Of a stretch of DNA of 64,000 nt, positions 38,679-47,821 are shown in pieces. The stretch spans positions 868,001 to 932,000 of the forward strand of contig NZ_UTIQ01000001.1 in assembly GCF_900582625.1 (NCBI RefSeq). Direction: 5' to 3'. The position numbers and the translations under genes were made by a program. The DNA comes from Pseudomonas viridiflava (GTDB lineage Bacteria > Pseudomonadota > Gammaproteobacteria > Pseudomonadales > Pseudomonadaceae). How positions within the stretch are numbered: position 1 is the stretch's first letter; each line of letters starts with the position of its first letter. The notes under the pieces are model-generated. The model had not been told where the DNA came from and searched no databases. It worked only from the letters and a program-made list of their open reading frames with translations.

Positions 38679-39403
38679 TGGCGACTCTCAAAGCCCAACA
38701 CCTGGCCAAAGCCTACAAAGGCCGCCAGGTGGTTCGTGATGTCAGCCTGTCGATCGAAAGCGGCCAGATCGTTGGCTTGCTGGGTCCTAACGGCGCCGGT
38801 AAAACCACGTGTTTCTACATGATCGTCGGCCTGGTCAATGCCGATCAGGGCCGCGTACTGATCGACCAGGACGACGTTACCAGCCTGCCCATGCACGGTC
38901 GCGCACGTGCCGGCATCGGTTACCTGCCGCAGGAAGCGTCGATTTTCCGCAAGCTCTCCGTGGCCGATAACATCATGGCCATTCTGGAAACCCGCAAAGA
39001 GCTCGACAGCGCCAGCCGCCGTAAAGAACTCGAGAGCCTGTTGCAGGAATTTCACATCAGCCACATTCGCGACAACCTCGGCATGAGCTTGTCCGGTGGT
39101 GAACGCCGCCGTGTAGAAATCGCCCGCGCCCTAGCCACCGCACCGAAGTTCATCCTGCTCGATGAACCCTTCGCAGGCGTGGACCCCATCTCGGTTGGCG
39201 ACATCAAGCAGATCATTCATCACCTCAAAGCCAAAGGCATTGGCGTGCTGATTACTGACCACAACGTGCGTGAAACCCTGGATATTTGCGAGACCGCGTA
39301 CATCGTCAACGACGGCCAATTGATTGCCGAAGGCGACGCTGAAACCATCCTCGCCAACCAGTTGGTGAAAGAGGTTTACCTGGGTCACGAATTCCGCCTC
39401 TAA
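38678..39403 (+). CDS. lptB: LPS export ABC transporter ATPase LptB
   Basis: LptB is the ATPase dimer driving LPS extraction with LptF and LptG, which are encoded elsewhere. The 241 aa show Walker [14 protein letters not shown]-loop [12 protein letters not shown], signature [15 protein letters not shown], Walker [14 protein letters not shown] and switch [12 protein letters not shown]. It is followed by rpoN, as in most gammaproteobacteria. Confidence 0.97.
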   Translation: MATLKAQHLAKAYKGRQVVRDVSLSIESGQIVGLLGPNGAGKTTCFYMIVGLVNADQGRVLIDQDDVTSLPMHGRARAGIGYLPQEASIFRKLSVADNIMAILETRKELDSASRRKELESLLQEFHISHIRDNLGMSLSGGERRRVEIARALATAPKFILLDEPFAGVDPISVGDIKQIIHHLKAKGIGVLITDHNVRETLDICETAYIVNDGQLIAEGDAETILANQLVKEVYLGHEFRL

Positions 39404-39479
39404 GAGCATTCTGTAGCCGCAATCAGATGCGCACTACAGACTTCGATTGAGGACTAGGCAAACGCCTCAGACTTAGGCA

Positions 39480-39511
39480 TATAATTTGCTTCCTGGTGGC
39501 GCTTCGGCGCC
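39480..39511 (+). promoter_or_regulatory. Candidate rpoN -10 box and UUCG-capped leader hairpin
   Basis: TATAAT at 39480-39485 without a good -35 box, then the hairpin GGCGC-TTCG-GCGCC at 39498-39511, 50 bases before the rpoN ATG. The hairpin would be near the 5' end of the message. Confidence 0.4.
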
Positions 39512-39562
39512 CTCGTTGTGGAAGCGCGTATGCGCCGGCGAATAAGGTCTTAAGCCCCCTCC

Positions 39563-41074
39563 ATGAAACCATCGCTCGTCCTAAAAATGGGCCAGCAGCT
39601 GACGATGACACCGCAGCTGCAACAAGCCATCCGCTTACTCCAACTGTCCACGCTGGATCTTCAACAAGAGATTCAGGAGGCGCTGGAGTCCAATCCCATG
39701 CTCGAACGCCAGGAAGAAGGCGAGGACTTCGATAACAGTGATCCGCTGGCCGATGGCGCCGAAAGCGCGCCGCCCGCGCCGAACAACGAAGAGTCCTACC
39801 AAGACACCAGCTACCAGGAAACCTCGGCACCTACCGTCGACAATCTGGAAGACGGCGAATGGGGCGAACGCATTCCCAATGAGCTTCCCGTCGACACGGC
39901 GTGGGAAGACATCTACCAAACCAGTGCCAGCAGCCTGCCATCCAACGACGATGACGAGTGGGATTTCACCACCCGCACCTCGGCTGGCGAAAGCCTGCAA
40001 AGCCATATGCTCTGGCAGCTCAACCTGGCGCCGATGTCCGACAAGGACCGCCTGATTGCGGTCACCCTGATCGACTGCATTAACGACCAAGGCTACCTGG
40101 AAGAAACCCTCGAAGAAGTGCTGGAGGCGTTCGATCCCGAGTTGGATATCGAGCTCGACGAAGTCGAAGCCGTGCTGCACCGCATCCAGCAATTCGAACC
40201 CTCCGGCATTGGCGCCCGCGACCTGCGTGAGTGCCTGTTGCTGCAACTGCGTCAGCTGCCAGCGAAAACGCCGTGGCTGCCCGAAGCGCAGCGCCTGGCC
40301 GGCGATTACCTCGACCTGCTCGGCAACCGCGATTACAGCCAACTGATGCGCCGCATGAAGCTCAAGGAAGACGAGCTTCGGCAGGTCATCGAACTGATTC
40401 AAAGCCTTAACCCGCGCCCGGGCTCGCAGATTGAAGCGAGCGAGCCGGAGTATGTGGTGCCCGACGTGATCGTGCGCAAGCACAACGATCGCTGGCTGGT
40501 GGAGCTGAATCAGGAAGCCATGCCCAAGCTGCGGGTCAATCCGCAATACGCCGGCTTCGTTCGCCGCGCCGACTCCAGCGCCGACAACACCTTTATGCGC
40601 AATCAGCTGCAAGAGGCGCGTTGGTTTATCAAAAGTCTGCAAAGCCGCAACGAAACACTGATGAAAGTGGCCAGCCAGATCGTCGAGCACCAGCGCGGCT
40701 TCCTCGACTACGGCGACGAAGCCATGAAACCGCTGGTTCTGCATGACATCGCCGAAGCAGTGGGCATGCACGAATCAACGATCTCGCGCGTGACCACGCA
40801 AAAATTCATGCACACCCCGCGTGGCATTTATGAGCTGAAGTACTTCTTCTCCAGCCACGTCAGCACCTCCGAAGGCGGCGAATGCTCGTCAACGGCGATA
40901 CGCGCAATCATCAAAAAACTGGTTGCGGCGGAAAATGCGAAAAAGCCGTTGAGTGACAGCAAGATCGCTGGTTTACTGGAGGCACAGGGCATTCAGGTAG
41001 CCCGTCGCACAGTCGCCAAATACCGCGAATCCCTCGGGATAGCGCCTTCCAGTGAACGTAAGCGACTGATGTAA
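39563..41074 (+). CDS. rpoN: RNA polymerase sigma-54 factor RpoN
   Basis: RpoN directs polymerase to -24/-12 promoters and needs AAA+ activators; in pseudomonads it controls nitrogen use, flagella and much else. The 503 aa have the Gln/Leu-rich activator-interacting region I ([20 protein letters not shown]), an acidic region II (about 50-140), the core-binding domain, a helix-turn-helix near 400 ([18 protein letters not shown]) and the C-terminal RpoN box [10 protein letters not shown]. Full length. It leads hpf-ptsN-rapZ-ptsO. Confidence 0.97.
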   Translation: MKPSLVLKMGQQLTMTPQLQQAIRLLQLSTLDLQQEIQEALESNPMLERQEEGEDFDNSDPLADGAESAPPAPNNEESYQDTSYQETSAPTVDNLEDGEWGERIPNELPVDTAWEDIYQTSASSLPSNDDDEWDFTTRTSAGESLQSHMLWQLNLAPMSDKDRLIAVTLIDCINDQGYLEETLEEVLEAFDPELDIELDEVEAVLHRIQQFEPSGIGARDLRECLLLQLRQLPAKTPWLPEAQRLAGDYLDLLGNRDYSQLMRRMKLKEDELRQVIELIQSLNPRPGSQIEASEPEYVVPDVIVRKHNDRWLVELNQEAMPKLRVNPQYAGFVRRADSSADNTFMRNQLQEARWFIKSLQSRNETLMKVASQIVEHQRGFLDYGDEAMKPLVLHDIAEAVGMHESTISRVTTQKFMHTPRGIYELKYFFSSHVSTSEGGECSSTAIRAIIKKLVAAENAKKPLSDSKIAGLLEAQGIQVARRTVAKYRESLGIAPSSERKRLM

Positions 41075-41199
41075 ACGCCTGACCCGGTTCGCCTGCGAAC
41101 CTCGCTCTGGCAAGACGGCTACACTGATCCAAGGCCAAAGTGTTCCGGCGACAAGCCCGTTAGCTTGTCTCTTACACACGGCAATAAGGAGAAAGCGGT

Positions 41200-41508
41200 A
41201 TGCAAGTCAACATCAGTGGACATCAGCTGGATGTGACCGACGCCCTACGCGACTACATCGACGAGAAGCTCAGTCGATTGGAACGCCACTTCGACAAGAT
41301 CACCAACGTGCAAGTGACCATGGAGGTCGAGAAGCTCAAGCAGAAAATCGAAGCGACTTTGCACATCGCCGGGGGCGAAGTGGTCGCCAACGCCGAACAT
41401 GACGACATGTACGCAGCCATCGATCTACTCACCGACAAACTCGACCGCCAACTTATCAAACATAAGGAAAAGCAACTGGGTCGCCTGCAAGGCGCCACAG
41501 CTCGCTGA
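41200..41508 (+). CDS. hpf: Ribosome hibernation promoting factor, short form
   Basis: Short HPF binds the 30S subunit and with RMF forms inactive 100S ribosomes in stationary phase. The 102 aa comprise only the conserved HPF/RaiA domain, QVNISGHQLDVTDALRDYI, LERHFDKITNVQVTM and HDDMYAAIDLLTDKLDRQL. The long-form C-terminal dimerisation domain is absent. TAAGGAG lies 10 bases before the ATG. It is in the rpoN operon context. Confidence 0.95.
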   Translation: MQVNISGHQLDVTDALRDYIDEKLSRLERHFDKITNVQVTMEVEKLKQKIEATLHIAGGEVVANAEHDDMYAAIDLLTDKLDRQLIKHKEKQLGRLQGATAR

Positions 41509-41522
41509 CACCACCCCAACCC

Positions 41523-41987
41523 ATGATTCGACTTGAAAATATCCTGACCCCCGGCCGCTCCCTTGTGGGCGTGCCGGGCGGCAGCAAAAAGCGCGTACTC
41601 GAACAAATCGCCAACCTGGTCGCCCGCGAATTGCCCGACCTCGACGGCCAAGACATTTTCGAAAGCCTGGTGGCGCGCGAGAAACTCGGCTCCACTGGTT
41701 TTGGCAATGGCATCGCCATTCCCCATTGCCGCCTGCCGGGCTGCACGGCTCCCATCAGCGCCCTGCTGCGTCTCGATTCCGCTGTCGATTTCGACGCCAT
41801 TGACGGTGCGCCGGTCGACTTGCTGTTTGTGCTGCTGGTGCCCGAAGCGGCAACCGATGAGCACTTGGAATTGCTTCGCCAGATCGCCAGCATGCTTGAT
41901 CGCAGCGAGGTTCGTGACCAGTTGCGCCACGCCTCAACCAGCGAAAGTCTTTACCAGGTCGTCGTCGACGTACAAAACGGCCGCTAG
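41523..41987 (+). CDS. ptsN: PTS IIA-like nitrogen-regulatory protein PtsN (EIIA-Ntr)
   Basis: PtsN is the last phosphate carrier of the regulatory PTS-Ntr chain (PtsP to PtsO to PtsN). It does not move sugar but signals to K+ transport and other targets. The 154 aa have the phosphorylatable His68 in GIAIPHCRLPG within a PTS EIIA type-2 domain. It is between hpf and rapZ, as usual. Confidence 0.95.
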   Translation: MIRLENILTPGRSLVGVPGGSKKRVLEQIANLVARELPDLDGQDIFESLVAREKLGSTGFGNGIAIPHCRLPGCTAPISALLRLDSAVDFDAIDGAPVDLLFVLLVPEAATDEHLELLRQIASMLDRSEVRDQLRHASTSESLYQVVVDVQNGR

Positions 41988-42005
41988 ACGAACAGGTGAC
42001 TGTGC

Positions 42006-42860
42006 ATGCGTTTGATCATCGTCAGTGGCCGGTCCGGTTCAGGTAAAAGCACAGCGCTCGACGTGCTTGAAGACAACGGTTTCTACTGCATCGATAACCT
42101 GCCCGCCGGGCTCTTGCCCGAGTTGGCCGAACGCTCCCTGCTGCACACCGAACTGGTTCAACCGCTGGTGGCCGTATCCATCGATGCGCGCAACCTGCCC
42201 AGCCAGCTCAAACGCTTTCCCGAACTGCTCGCCGAAGTGCGCGCCCGTCACATTCAGTGCGATGTGCTGTACCTGGACGCCGACGACGAAACCCTGCTCA
42301 AGCGCTTCTCCGAAACTCGCCGCCGCCACCCATTGACCACCGACGAGCGCTCGCTGGCTGAAGCCATCCGCGATGAAAGCGTACTACTGAGCCCGATCAC
42401 CGACCTGGCCGACCTCAAGGTCGACACCACGCACCTCAACCTCTACCAACTTCGTGACACCCTGAAGCTGCGCCTGCTGAACAAGCCGGAGCCGGGTACT
42501 GCGTTTTTGGTTGAGTCGTTTGGCTTCAAGCGTGGCATGCCGGTCGATGCCGACCTGGTATTCGACGTGCGCTGCCTGCCCAACCCGTACTGGAAGCCCG
42601 AACTGCGTGAGCATTCGGGCCTGGATTCGGTGGTGTCGGACTATTTGCAGGAACAACCGGACGTACAGGAAATGTACGACGACATTTACGCCTACCTGCA
42701 CAAATGGCTGCCGCGCATTGCCGCCAGCAACCGCTCGTACGTCACCGTCGCTATCGGCTGCACAGGCGGTCATCATCGCTCGGTATACCTGGCGGACCGG
42801 CTGGGAAAAGAACTGAAGAAAACCCTGAAAAACATCCAGGTTCGTCACCGCGATCTCTAG
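42006..42860 (+). CDS. rapZ: RNase adapter / nucleotide-binding protein RapZ
   Basis: RapZ (YvcJ family) is a P-loop protein. In E. coli it senses glucosamine 6-phosphate and delivers the sRNA GlmZ to RNase E; the pseudomonad target is unknown to me. The 284 aa have Walker [15 protein letters not shown] at the N-terminus, and the family stretches [26 protein letters not shown] (in two parts) and [18 protein letters not shown] in the C-terminal RNA-binding domain. It lies between ptsN and ptsO. Confidence 0.95.
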   Translation: MRLIIVSGRSGSGKSTALDVLEDNGFYCIDNLPAGLLPELAERSLLHTELVQPLVAVSIDARNLPSQLKRFPELLAEVRARHIQCDVLYLDADDETLLKRFSETRRRHPLTTDERSLAEAIRDESVLLSPITDLADLKVDTTHLNLYQLRDTLKLRLLNKPEPGTAFLVESFGFKRGMPVDADLVFDVRCLPNPYWKPELREHSGLDSVVSDYLQEQPDVQEMYDDIYAYLHKWLPRIAASNRSYVTVAIGCTGGHHRSVYLADRLGKELKKTLKNIQVRHRDL

Positions 42861-42894
42861 AACCGCGGGACTCTATAGAAGGACTTAAGCAGCG

Positions 42895-43167
42895 ATGCCT
42901 GCCTGTGAAATCACCATCATCAACAAGCTCGGCCTGCACGCACGCGCCGCTGCCAAATTCGTCGGCGTTGCGGGACGTTTCCCCTGCCAGATTCGCATTG
43001 GTCGCAGCCCGGAAAGCTGTGTGGACGGCAAGAGCATCATGGCCGTCATGATGCTGGCCGCCGGCAAAGGCACCGACATTCACCTGAGCACCGACGGTGA
43101 GCAAGGCGATGAAGCCTTAGCGGCCTTGGTGGAGCTGATCAACAACCGCTTCGACGAAGGCGAATAA
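42895..43167 (+). CDS. ptsO: PTS phosphocarrier protein NPr (PtsO)
   Basis: NPr is the HPr-like carrier that passes phosphate from PtsP to PtsN. The 90 aa have the active-site His15 in KLGLHARAAAKF and the regulatory-type serine stretch DGKSIMAVMMLAAGKG. It is the last gene of the rpoN cluster; a GGCGCAC ... GTGCGCC stem-loop without a T tract follows the stop. Confidence 0.95.
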   Translation: MPACEITIINKLGLHARAAAKFVGVAGRFPCQIRIGRSPESCVDGKSIMAVMMLAAGKGTDIHLSTDGEQGDEALAALVELINNRFDEGE

Positions 43168-43218
43168 CGCCCAGCGCTAGAGCAAGCGCGGCGCACGACA
43201 GGCGTGCGCCGGCCGGCA

Positions 43219-44565
43219 TCAGCTACCGGCCACTGTCATCTTCTCGATCAATACCGAACCGGTGCGCACGTTGCTGCGCAGCTCCAGATCGTTACCCACC
43301 GCGACGATTTGCTTGAACATGTCGCGCAGGTTGCCCGCAATGGTCACCTCCTGCACCGGGAACTGAATTTCCCCGTTCTCCACCCAGTAGCCACCGGCGC
43401 CGCGCGAATAATCGCCGGTCACCATGTTCAGCCCTTGGCCCATGAGTTCGGTGACCAACAAGCCGCGTCCCATACGCTTGATCAGCGCCTGCTGGTTTTC
43501 ATCGCCATGGCTGACAAACAGGTTATGCACGCCGCCCGAGTTGGCCGTGCTCGGCATGCCCAACTTGCGCCCCGAGTAAGTGCCGAGGATGTAGGAACGC
43601 AGCTCACCGTTTTCGACAAACGACTTCGCGTAGGTCGCCAGCCCGTCACCATCAAACGAGGCGCTGCCCAACGCGCCACGAATATGCGGACGTTCTTCAA
43701 GACTCAGCCATTCAGGAAACAGCACCTGTCCCAGGCTGCCTTCAAGAAACGAGGACTTGCGGTAAAGATTGCCGCCGGACACAGCCGACAGAAAATGCCC
43801 GAATAATCCGGTGGCCAGCTCCGCCGCGAACAGCACCGGCACCTCGCACGTCGGCACCGGGCGGGCTCCAAGACGGCTGACCGCACGCTCGGCGGCACGA
43901 CGACCAATGCTGGCCGCGTCGGCCAAGTCTTCACCGCGTCGGCTCACGTCATACCAATAATCACGCTGCATCAGGCCGTCAGCTTCGGCAATCATCACGC
44001 AACTCAGGCTCTGCCGCGTGCTGGCGTAGCCGCCGACAAAACCGTGGCTGTTGCCGTAGACGCGGCAGCCGCGGTGGGTGTTCAGGCTGGTGCCGTCGGC
44101 GTTTTTGATGCGCGCATCGGTGGCGAACGCCGCCGCTTCACATTCCAGGGCGCGCTCGATGGCTTGCTCGGGAGTGATGTCCCAGGGGTGGAACAGGTCG
44201 AGGTCCGGCAAGTCGCGCGCCATCAGCTCGGCGTCGGCCAGGCCGGCACAGTCGTCCTCAGAGGCATGTTTGGCGATGGCCAGTGCGGCCGCCACGGTTT
44301 CACGAATGGCCGCATCGCCGCTCGCCGAGGTGCTGGCCGAGCCTTTGCGTTGGCCGAGATACAAGGTGATGCCAAAGCCCTGGTCGCGGTTGAACTCGAC
44401 GGTTTCCACCTCGCCCTGGCGCACCGAGGTCGACAACCCCTGCTCCACCGAAACCGCCACTTCGCAGGCGCTGGCGCCCTGGGCCTTGGCCTCGGCGATA
44501 ATCCGCGCCACTTGCTCCTGCAATTGCGGCAGGGCCTGCGGCCCAACTACGTCTGCTGCACTCAT
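43219..44565 (-). CDS. pmbA: Metalloprotease PmbA/TldE
   Basis: PmbA (TldE) pairs with TldD to form a zinc metalloprotease that cleaves unfolded peptides, such as the leader of microcin B17 and the antitoxin CcdA. The 448 aa are full length. Seen: [38 protein letters not shown], and the C-terminal [12 protein letters not shown] and [21 protein letters not shown] typical of the TldE half, which lacks the HExxxH of TldD. tldD lies 1 kb away on the same strand, separated by the oppositely oriented darP. Confidence 0.95.
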   Translation of the reverse strand: MSAADVVGPQALPQLQEQVARIIAEAKAQGASACEVAVSVEQGLSTSVRQGEVETVEFNRDQGFGITLYLGQRKGSASTSASGDAAIRETVAAALAIAKHASEDDCAGLADAELMARDLPDLDLFHPWDITPEQAIERALECEAAAFATDARIKNADGTSLNTHRGCRVYGNSHGFVGGYASTRQSLSCVMIAEADGLMQRDYWYDVSRRGEDLADAASIGRRAAERAVSRLGARPVPTCEVPVLFAAELATGLFGHFLSAVSGGNLYRKSSFLEGSLGQVLFPEWLSLEERPHIRGALGSASFDGDGLATYAKSFVENGELRSYILGTYSGRKLGMPSTANSGGVHNLFVSHGDENQQALIKRMGRGLLVTELMGQGLNMVTGDYSRGAGGYWVENGEIQFPVQEVTIAGNLRDMFKQIVAVGNDLELRSNVRTGSVLIEKMTVAGS

Positions 44566-44662
44566 AACCTACAACTCCAGTTCAGAGACCAGTCACCTGG
44601 CCAGGCCGGACAAGCGGCCTTCGACTCGTTATCATGGCGGCGTTTCCAACTGGATCGACCCC

Positions 44663-45181
44663 ATGTCTGACTATTCCGACGACTTCTCCGAAGAGAAGAG
44701 CAAAAGCCAAGTAAAGCGCGAGCTGCACGCGCTGGTTGACCTTGGCGAGCGCCTGACCACGCTCAAACCCGCCCTGATCGAGAAACTGCCACTGACCGAC
44801 GCCCTGCGTCGCGCCCTGGCCGATGCGCCGAAACACACGGCTAACATCGCTCGTAAACGGCATATCCAATTCATCGGCAAGCTGATGCGTGATCAGAACG
44901 TCGATGAAATTCTGGTACTGCTGGACCAGCTCGATGCCTCGACCCGGCAGTACAACGAACGCTTCCACAACCTGGAACGCTGGCGTGATCGCTTGGCTGC
45001 CGGCACCGACGAAGTGCTCGAAGCCTTCGTCGCCGAATACCCGGACGCCGACCGCACCCATTTGCGTCAGCTGATCCGCCAGGCCCAACACGAAGCGGCA
45101 CAAAACAAAGCCCCGGCCGCCACGCGCAAAATCTTCAAATACATCCGCGACCTGGACGAAACCAAGCGCGGCTTGCGTTAA
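44663..45181 (+). CDS. darP: Ribosome biogenesis factor DarP (YjgA, DUF615)
   Basis: DarP associates with late 50S ribosome precursors and supports their maturation. The 172 aa are highly charged and helical, with the family core [30 protein letters not shown] and [15 protein letters not shown]. The ATG at 44663 begins the family similarity. It diverges from pmbA. Confidence 0.92.
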   Translation: MSDYSDDFSEEKSKSQVKRELHALVDLGERLTTLKPALIEKLPLTDALRRALADAPKHTANIARKRHIQFIGKLMRDQNVDEILVLLDQLDASTRQYNERFHNLERWRDRLAAGTDEVLEAFVAEYPDADRTHLRQLIRQAQHEAAQNKAPAATRKIFKYIRDLDETKRGLR

Positions 45182-45212
45182 GGCCTACCCCGTTTTCTCG
45201 GGCGATGAACTT

Positions 45213-45279
45213 TTGTGGGAGAGGCTTCAGCCTCGATCTTTTGATCTTGAAAGCATCGAGGCTGAAGCCTCTCCCACAA
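45213..45279. repeat. Perfect inverted REP pair (25-bp arms)
   Basis: TTGTGGGAGAGGCTTCAGCC (45213 on, then TCGAT) is mirrored exactly by ATCGAGGCTGAAGCCTCTCC (45255 on, then CACAA). The arms are the Pseudomonas REP sequence. It lies between the convergent darP and the small gene after tldD and may serve as a two-way transcript end, as no classical terminator is seen. Confidence 0.9.
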
Positions 45280-45293
45280 GGATCTCGGTTTGC

Positions 45294-45494
45294 TTATGAC
45301 CAGCCGTTGTTTATCCAACCGGCTACGCCCACCACCACAACCAAAAACACCATCACACCAAACCCACCCACCAGCCAGATATTGGCATTGCGTTTGGTAG
45401 CGTCGTAGCGGCCCCAGGTCAGTAGCAGCAGCAAACCGCGCCCCAACTGGTACGCCAGCAAATCGACAATAACGCTGAGAACTCCGTCGAGCAT
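45294..45494 (-). CDS. Small inner-membrane protein of unknown function, coupled to tldD
   Basis: A 66-aa product with two hydrophobic segments (LLAYQLGRGLLLLLTW and IWLVGGFGVMVFLVVVVGVA) joined by a basic loop GRYDATKRNAN. Its ATG overlaps the tldD stop as ATGA, so it is likely translated by coupling. The sequence reads as coding (sensible membrane topology, positive loop inside) and ends at the REP pair. I do not recognise a named family. Confidence 0.72.
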   Translation of the reverse strand: MLDGVLSVIVDLLAYQLGRGLLLLLTWGRYDATKRNANIWLVGGFGVMVFLVVVVGVAGWINNGWS

Positions 45495-46936
45495 CAGCTC
45501 CCAGTCCCGCCCACGGTAATCAAATCAATCTTCAATGTCGGCTGCCCCACGCCGACCGGCACCGACTGCCCGTCTTTGCCGCAAGTGCCCACGCCGCTGT
45601 CCAGTTCCAGGTCGTTGCCGACCATCGATACCTTGCTCATGGCTTCCGGGCCGTTGCCGATCAGCGTGGCGCCTTTGACCGGGGCAGTGATTTTGCCGTC
45701 TTCGATCAGGTAGGCCTCGCTGGTGGAGAACACGAACTTGCCGCTGGTGATGTCGACCTGGCCGCCGCCGAGGTTGGCGCAGTAGATGCCCTTCTTCACC
45801 GAGCGAATAATTTCTTCCGGGTCGCTTTCGCCGGCCAGCATGTAGGTGTTGGTCATGCGTGGCATCGGCAGGTGTGCGTAGGATTCGCGGCGGCCATTAC
45901 CGGTGGCGGCCACGCCCATCAGGCGGGCGTTGAGTTTGTCTTGCATATAGCCCTTCAACACGCCGTTTTCGATCAGGGTGGTGCATTGGGTCGGTGTGCC
46001 TTCGTCGTCCATGCTCAACGAACCACGGCGGCCGAACAGGGTGCCGTCGTCAACGATGGTGCACAGGCTGGACGCCACTTTTTCACCGATGCGGCCGCTG
46101 TAGGCCGAGCTGCCTTTGCGGTTGAAGTCGCCTTCCAGGCCATGGCCAACCGCTTCGTGCAGCAGCACGCCAGACCAGCCCGCGCCCATCACCACTGGCA
46201 TGGAGCCGGCCGGCGCGGGAATGGCTTCGAGGTTCACCAGTGCCTGGCGCAGCGCTTCGCGTGCATAGCCCATGGCGCGGTCCTCGGTGAGGAAATACAA
46301 GTAGTCGGAGCGGCCACCACCGCCCTGTCCACCGCGCTCGCGACGGCCGTTCTGCTCGACGATAACGCTGACGTTGAAGCGCACCAGCGGACGAATATCG
46401 GCGCCCAGGCTGCCATCGGCGGCAGCGACCAGAATGCGTTCCCACACGCCGGCAAGGCTGACGGTCACTTGTTTGATGCGCGGATCAAGCGCACGCGTGG
46501 CGACGTCGACGCGCTTGAGCAGCTCGACCTTTTCCGCACGGGTCAGCACTTCCAGCGGGTTTTCCGGCGCATACAGACGCGCCACCTCGGGACTGACAAA
46601 CGCCTGCACCCGACCATTTTGGCCGGACCGGGCAATCGAACGGGCAGCGCGGGCCGCTTCGCTCAATGCGACGGGGGTGATGGCGTTGCTGTAGGCGAAG
46701 CCGGTTTTTTCGCCGGATTGGGCGCGCACGCCAACGCCTTGATCGAGGTTGAAACTGCCTTCTTTGACGATGCCGTCTTCCAGCACCCAGGTTTCCGAAA
46801 CCTGACCGTGAAAGTACAGGTCAGCCGCATCGATTCCCGGCCCAGCCAGCTCGCCGAGCACGCCCGGCAACTGCTCAATGCTCAAACCGCCAGGGCCCAG
46901 CAGATGCTCGCTCACGGACAGCAACATGTCGCTCAT
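45494..46936 (-). CDS. tldD: Metalloprotease TldD
   Basis: TldD is the zinc-bearing subunit of the TldD/TldE protease. The 480 aa have the metal and catalytic motif [18 protein letters not shown] (HExxxH) near residue 262, AGWSGVLL just before it, and the C-terminal [20 protein letters not shown] and [17 protein letters not shown] with a Cys that can complete the site. It is downstream of the nitrilase-family gene with a 29-base gap and overlaps the small membrane-protein gene. Confidence 0.96.
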   Translation of the reverse strand: MSDMLLSVSEHLLGPGGLSIEQLPGVLGELAGPGIDAADLYFHGQVSETWVLEDGIVKEGSFNLDQGVGVRAQSGEKTGFAYSNAITPVALSEAARAARSIARSGQNGRVQAFVSPEVARLYAPENPLEVLTRAEKVELLKRVDVATRALDPRIKQVTVSLAGVWERILVAAADGSLGADIRPLVRFNVSVIVEQNGRRERGGQGGGGRSDYLYFLTEDRAMGYAREALRQALVNLEAIPAPAGSMPVVMGAGWSGVLLHEAVGHGLEGDFNRKGSSAYSGRIGEKVASSLCTIVDDGTLFGRRGSLSMDDEGTPTQCTTLIENGVLKGYMQDKLNARLMGVAATGNGRRESYAHLPMPRMTNTYMLAGESDPEEIIRSVKKGIYCANLGGGQVDITSGKFVFSTSEAYLIEDGKITAPVKGATLIGNGPEAMSKVSMVGNDLELDSGVGTCGKDGQSVPVGVGQPTLKIDLITVGGTGS

Positions 46937-46965
46937 TTAGTTACTCCATAGGCTCTGGTGAGCCT

Positions 46966-47805
46966 CTAGGTCGGCGCCTTTAGCGACGACACTGCAAAAC
47001 GGCGGTGCGTGTGCACCGGCATACGTTGACGGATGTCTGCCTGCTCAACCGCATCGCGGTCGGCCAGCAGCACAGCCGCACCTTGGGCCTGCTCGGCAAG
47101 CACCCGACCCCAGGGGTCGATGATTGCCGCATGGCCGAATGTTTCGCGCCCCTTCGGGTGCAGACCGCCCTGTGCGGCGGCCAGGATGTAGCACTGTGTT
47201 TCTATCGCTCGCGCCCTCAGCAGCACCTGCCAATGAGCGGCGCCCGTCACGGCGGTGAACGCTGCGGGCGCGGTAATCAGCTCGGCACCCGCCTCACGCA
47301 AGGCGCCATACAGCTCGGGGAAGCGCAGGTCGTAACAGACCGTCAGGCCCAAGCGTCCTACGGGCGTATCGGCGACCACCACATTGCCGCCAAACGCGTA
47401 GTCATCCGACTCGCGGTAACGACCACGGCTGTCAGCCACGTCCACATCGAACAGGTGCAGCTTGTCGTATCGCGCGACTTGCTCGCCGTGCGCATTGATC
47501 AATAACGAGCACGCGTGGGACTTGGCGTCTGGCTGATCCTGCGGCGGCAGAGGCATGGTGCCCGCCACTATCCATAACTTGAGGTCGCGGGCGGTCTGTT
47601 TCAACCACGGCAGTATCGGTCCGTCGCCAAGGGCTTCGGCGCGCCCCAGTGTGGCAAGGTCGCTGCGGCCCATGGCGGCAAAGTTTTCCGGCAGCACCGC
47701 CAGTTGCGCGCCCTGCTCGGCGGCTTGCTGCAATAGCAGGCGGGCTTGGGCGAGGTTGGCCAGCACATCGTCCTGGCTGACCATTTGAATCACCGCGAGG
47801 GACAT
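46966..47805 (-). CDS. Carbon-nitrogen hydrolase (nitrilase family, NIT2-like)
   Basis: The 279 aa have the nitrilase triad: Glu40 in VLPENFAAMG, the Lys in RYDKLHLFDVDV, and the Cys in TVCYDLRFPELY. The sequence is closest in pattern to NIT1/NIT2-type amidases, which remove deaminated glutathione or alpha-keto acid amides (metabolite repair). The exact substrate is not shown. The ATG at 47805 has GGGAG 6 bases upstream; the longer frame begins inside yhdP leader sequence. It is between yhdP and tldD on the same strand, a conserved order. Confidence 0.92.
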   Translation of the reverse strand: MSLAVIQMVSQDDVLANLAQARLLLQQAAEQGAQLAVLPENFAAMGRSDLATLGRAEALGDGPILPWLKQTARDLKLWIVAGTMPLPPQDQPDAKSHACSLLINAHGEQVARYDKLHLFDVDVADSRGRYRESDDYAFGGNVVVADTPVGRLGLTVCYDLRFPELYGALREAGAELITAPAAFTAVTGAAHWQVLLRARAIETQCYILAAAQGGLHPKGRETFGHAAIIDPWGRVLAEQAQGAAVLLADRDAVEQADIRQRMPVHTHRRFAVSSLKAPT

Positions 47806-47821
47806 AGGCGCTCCCTTAAAA

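Noticed and set aside
43168..43218. Intrinsic terminator between ptsO and pmbA
   Set aside because: GGCGCAC/GTGCGCC can pair, but there is no T run on either side.
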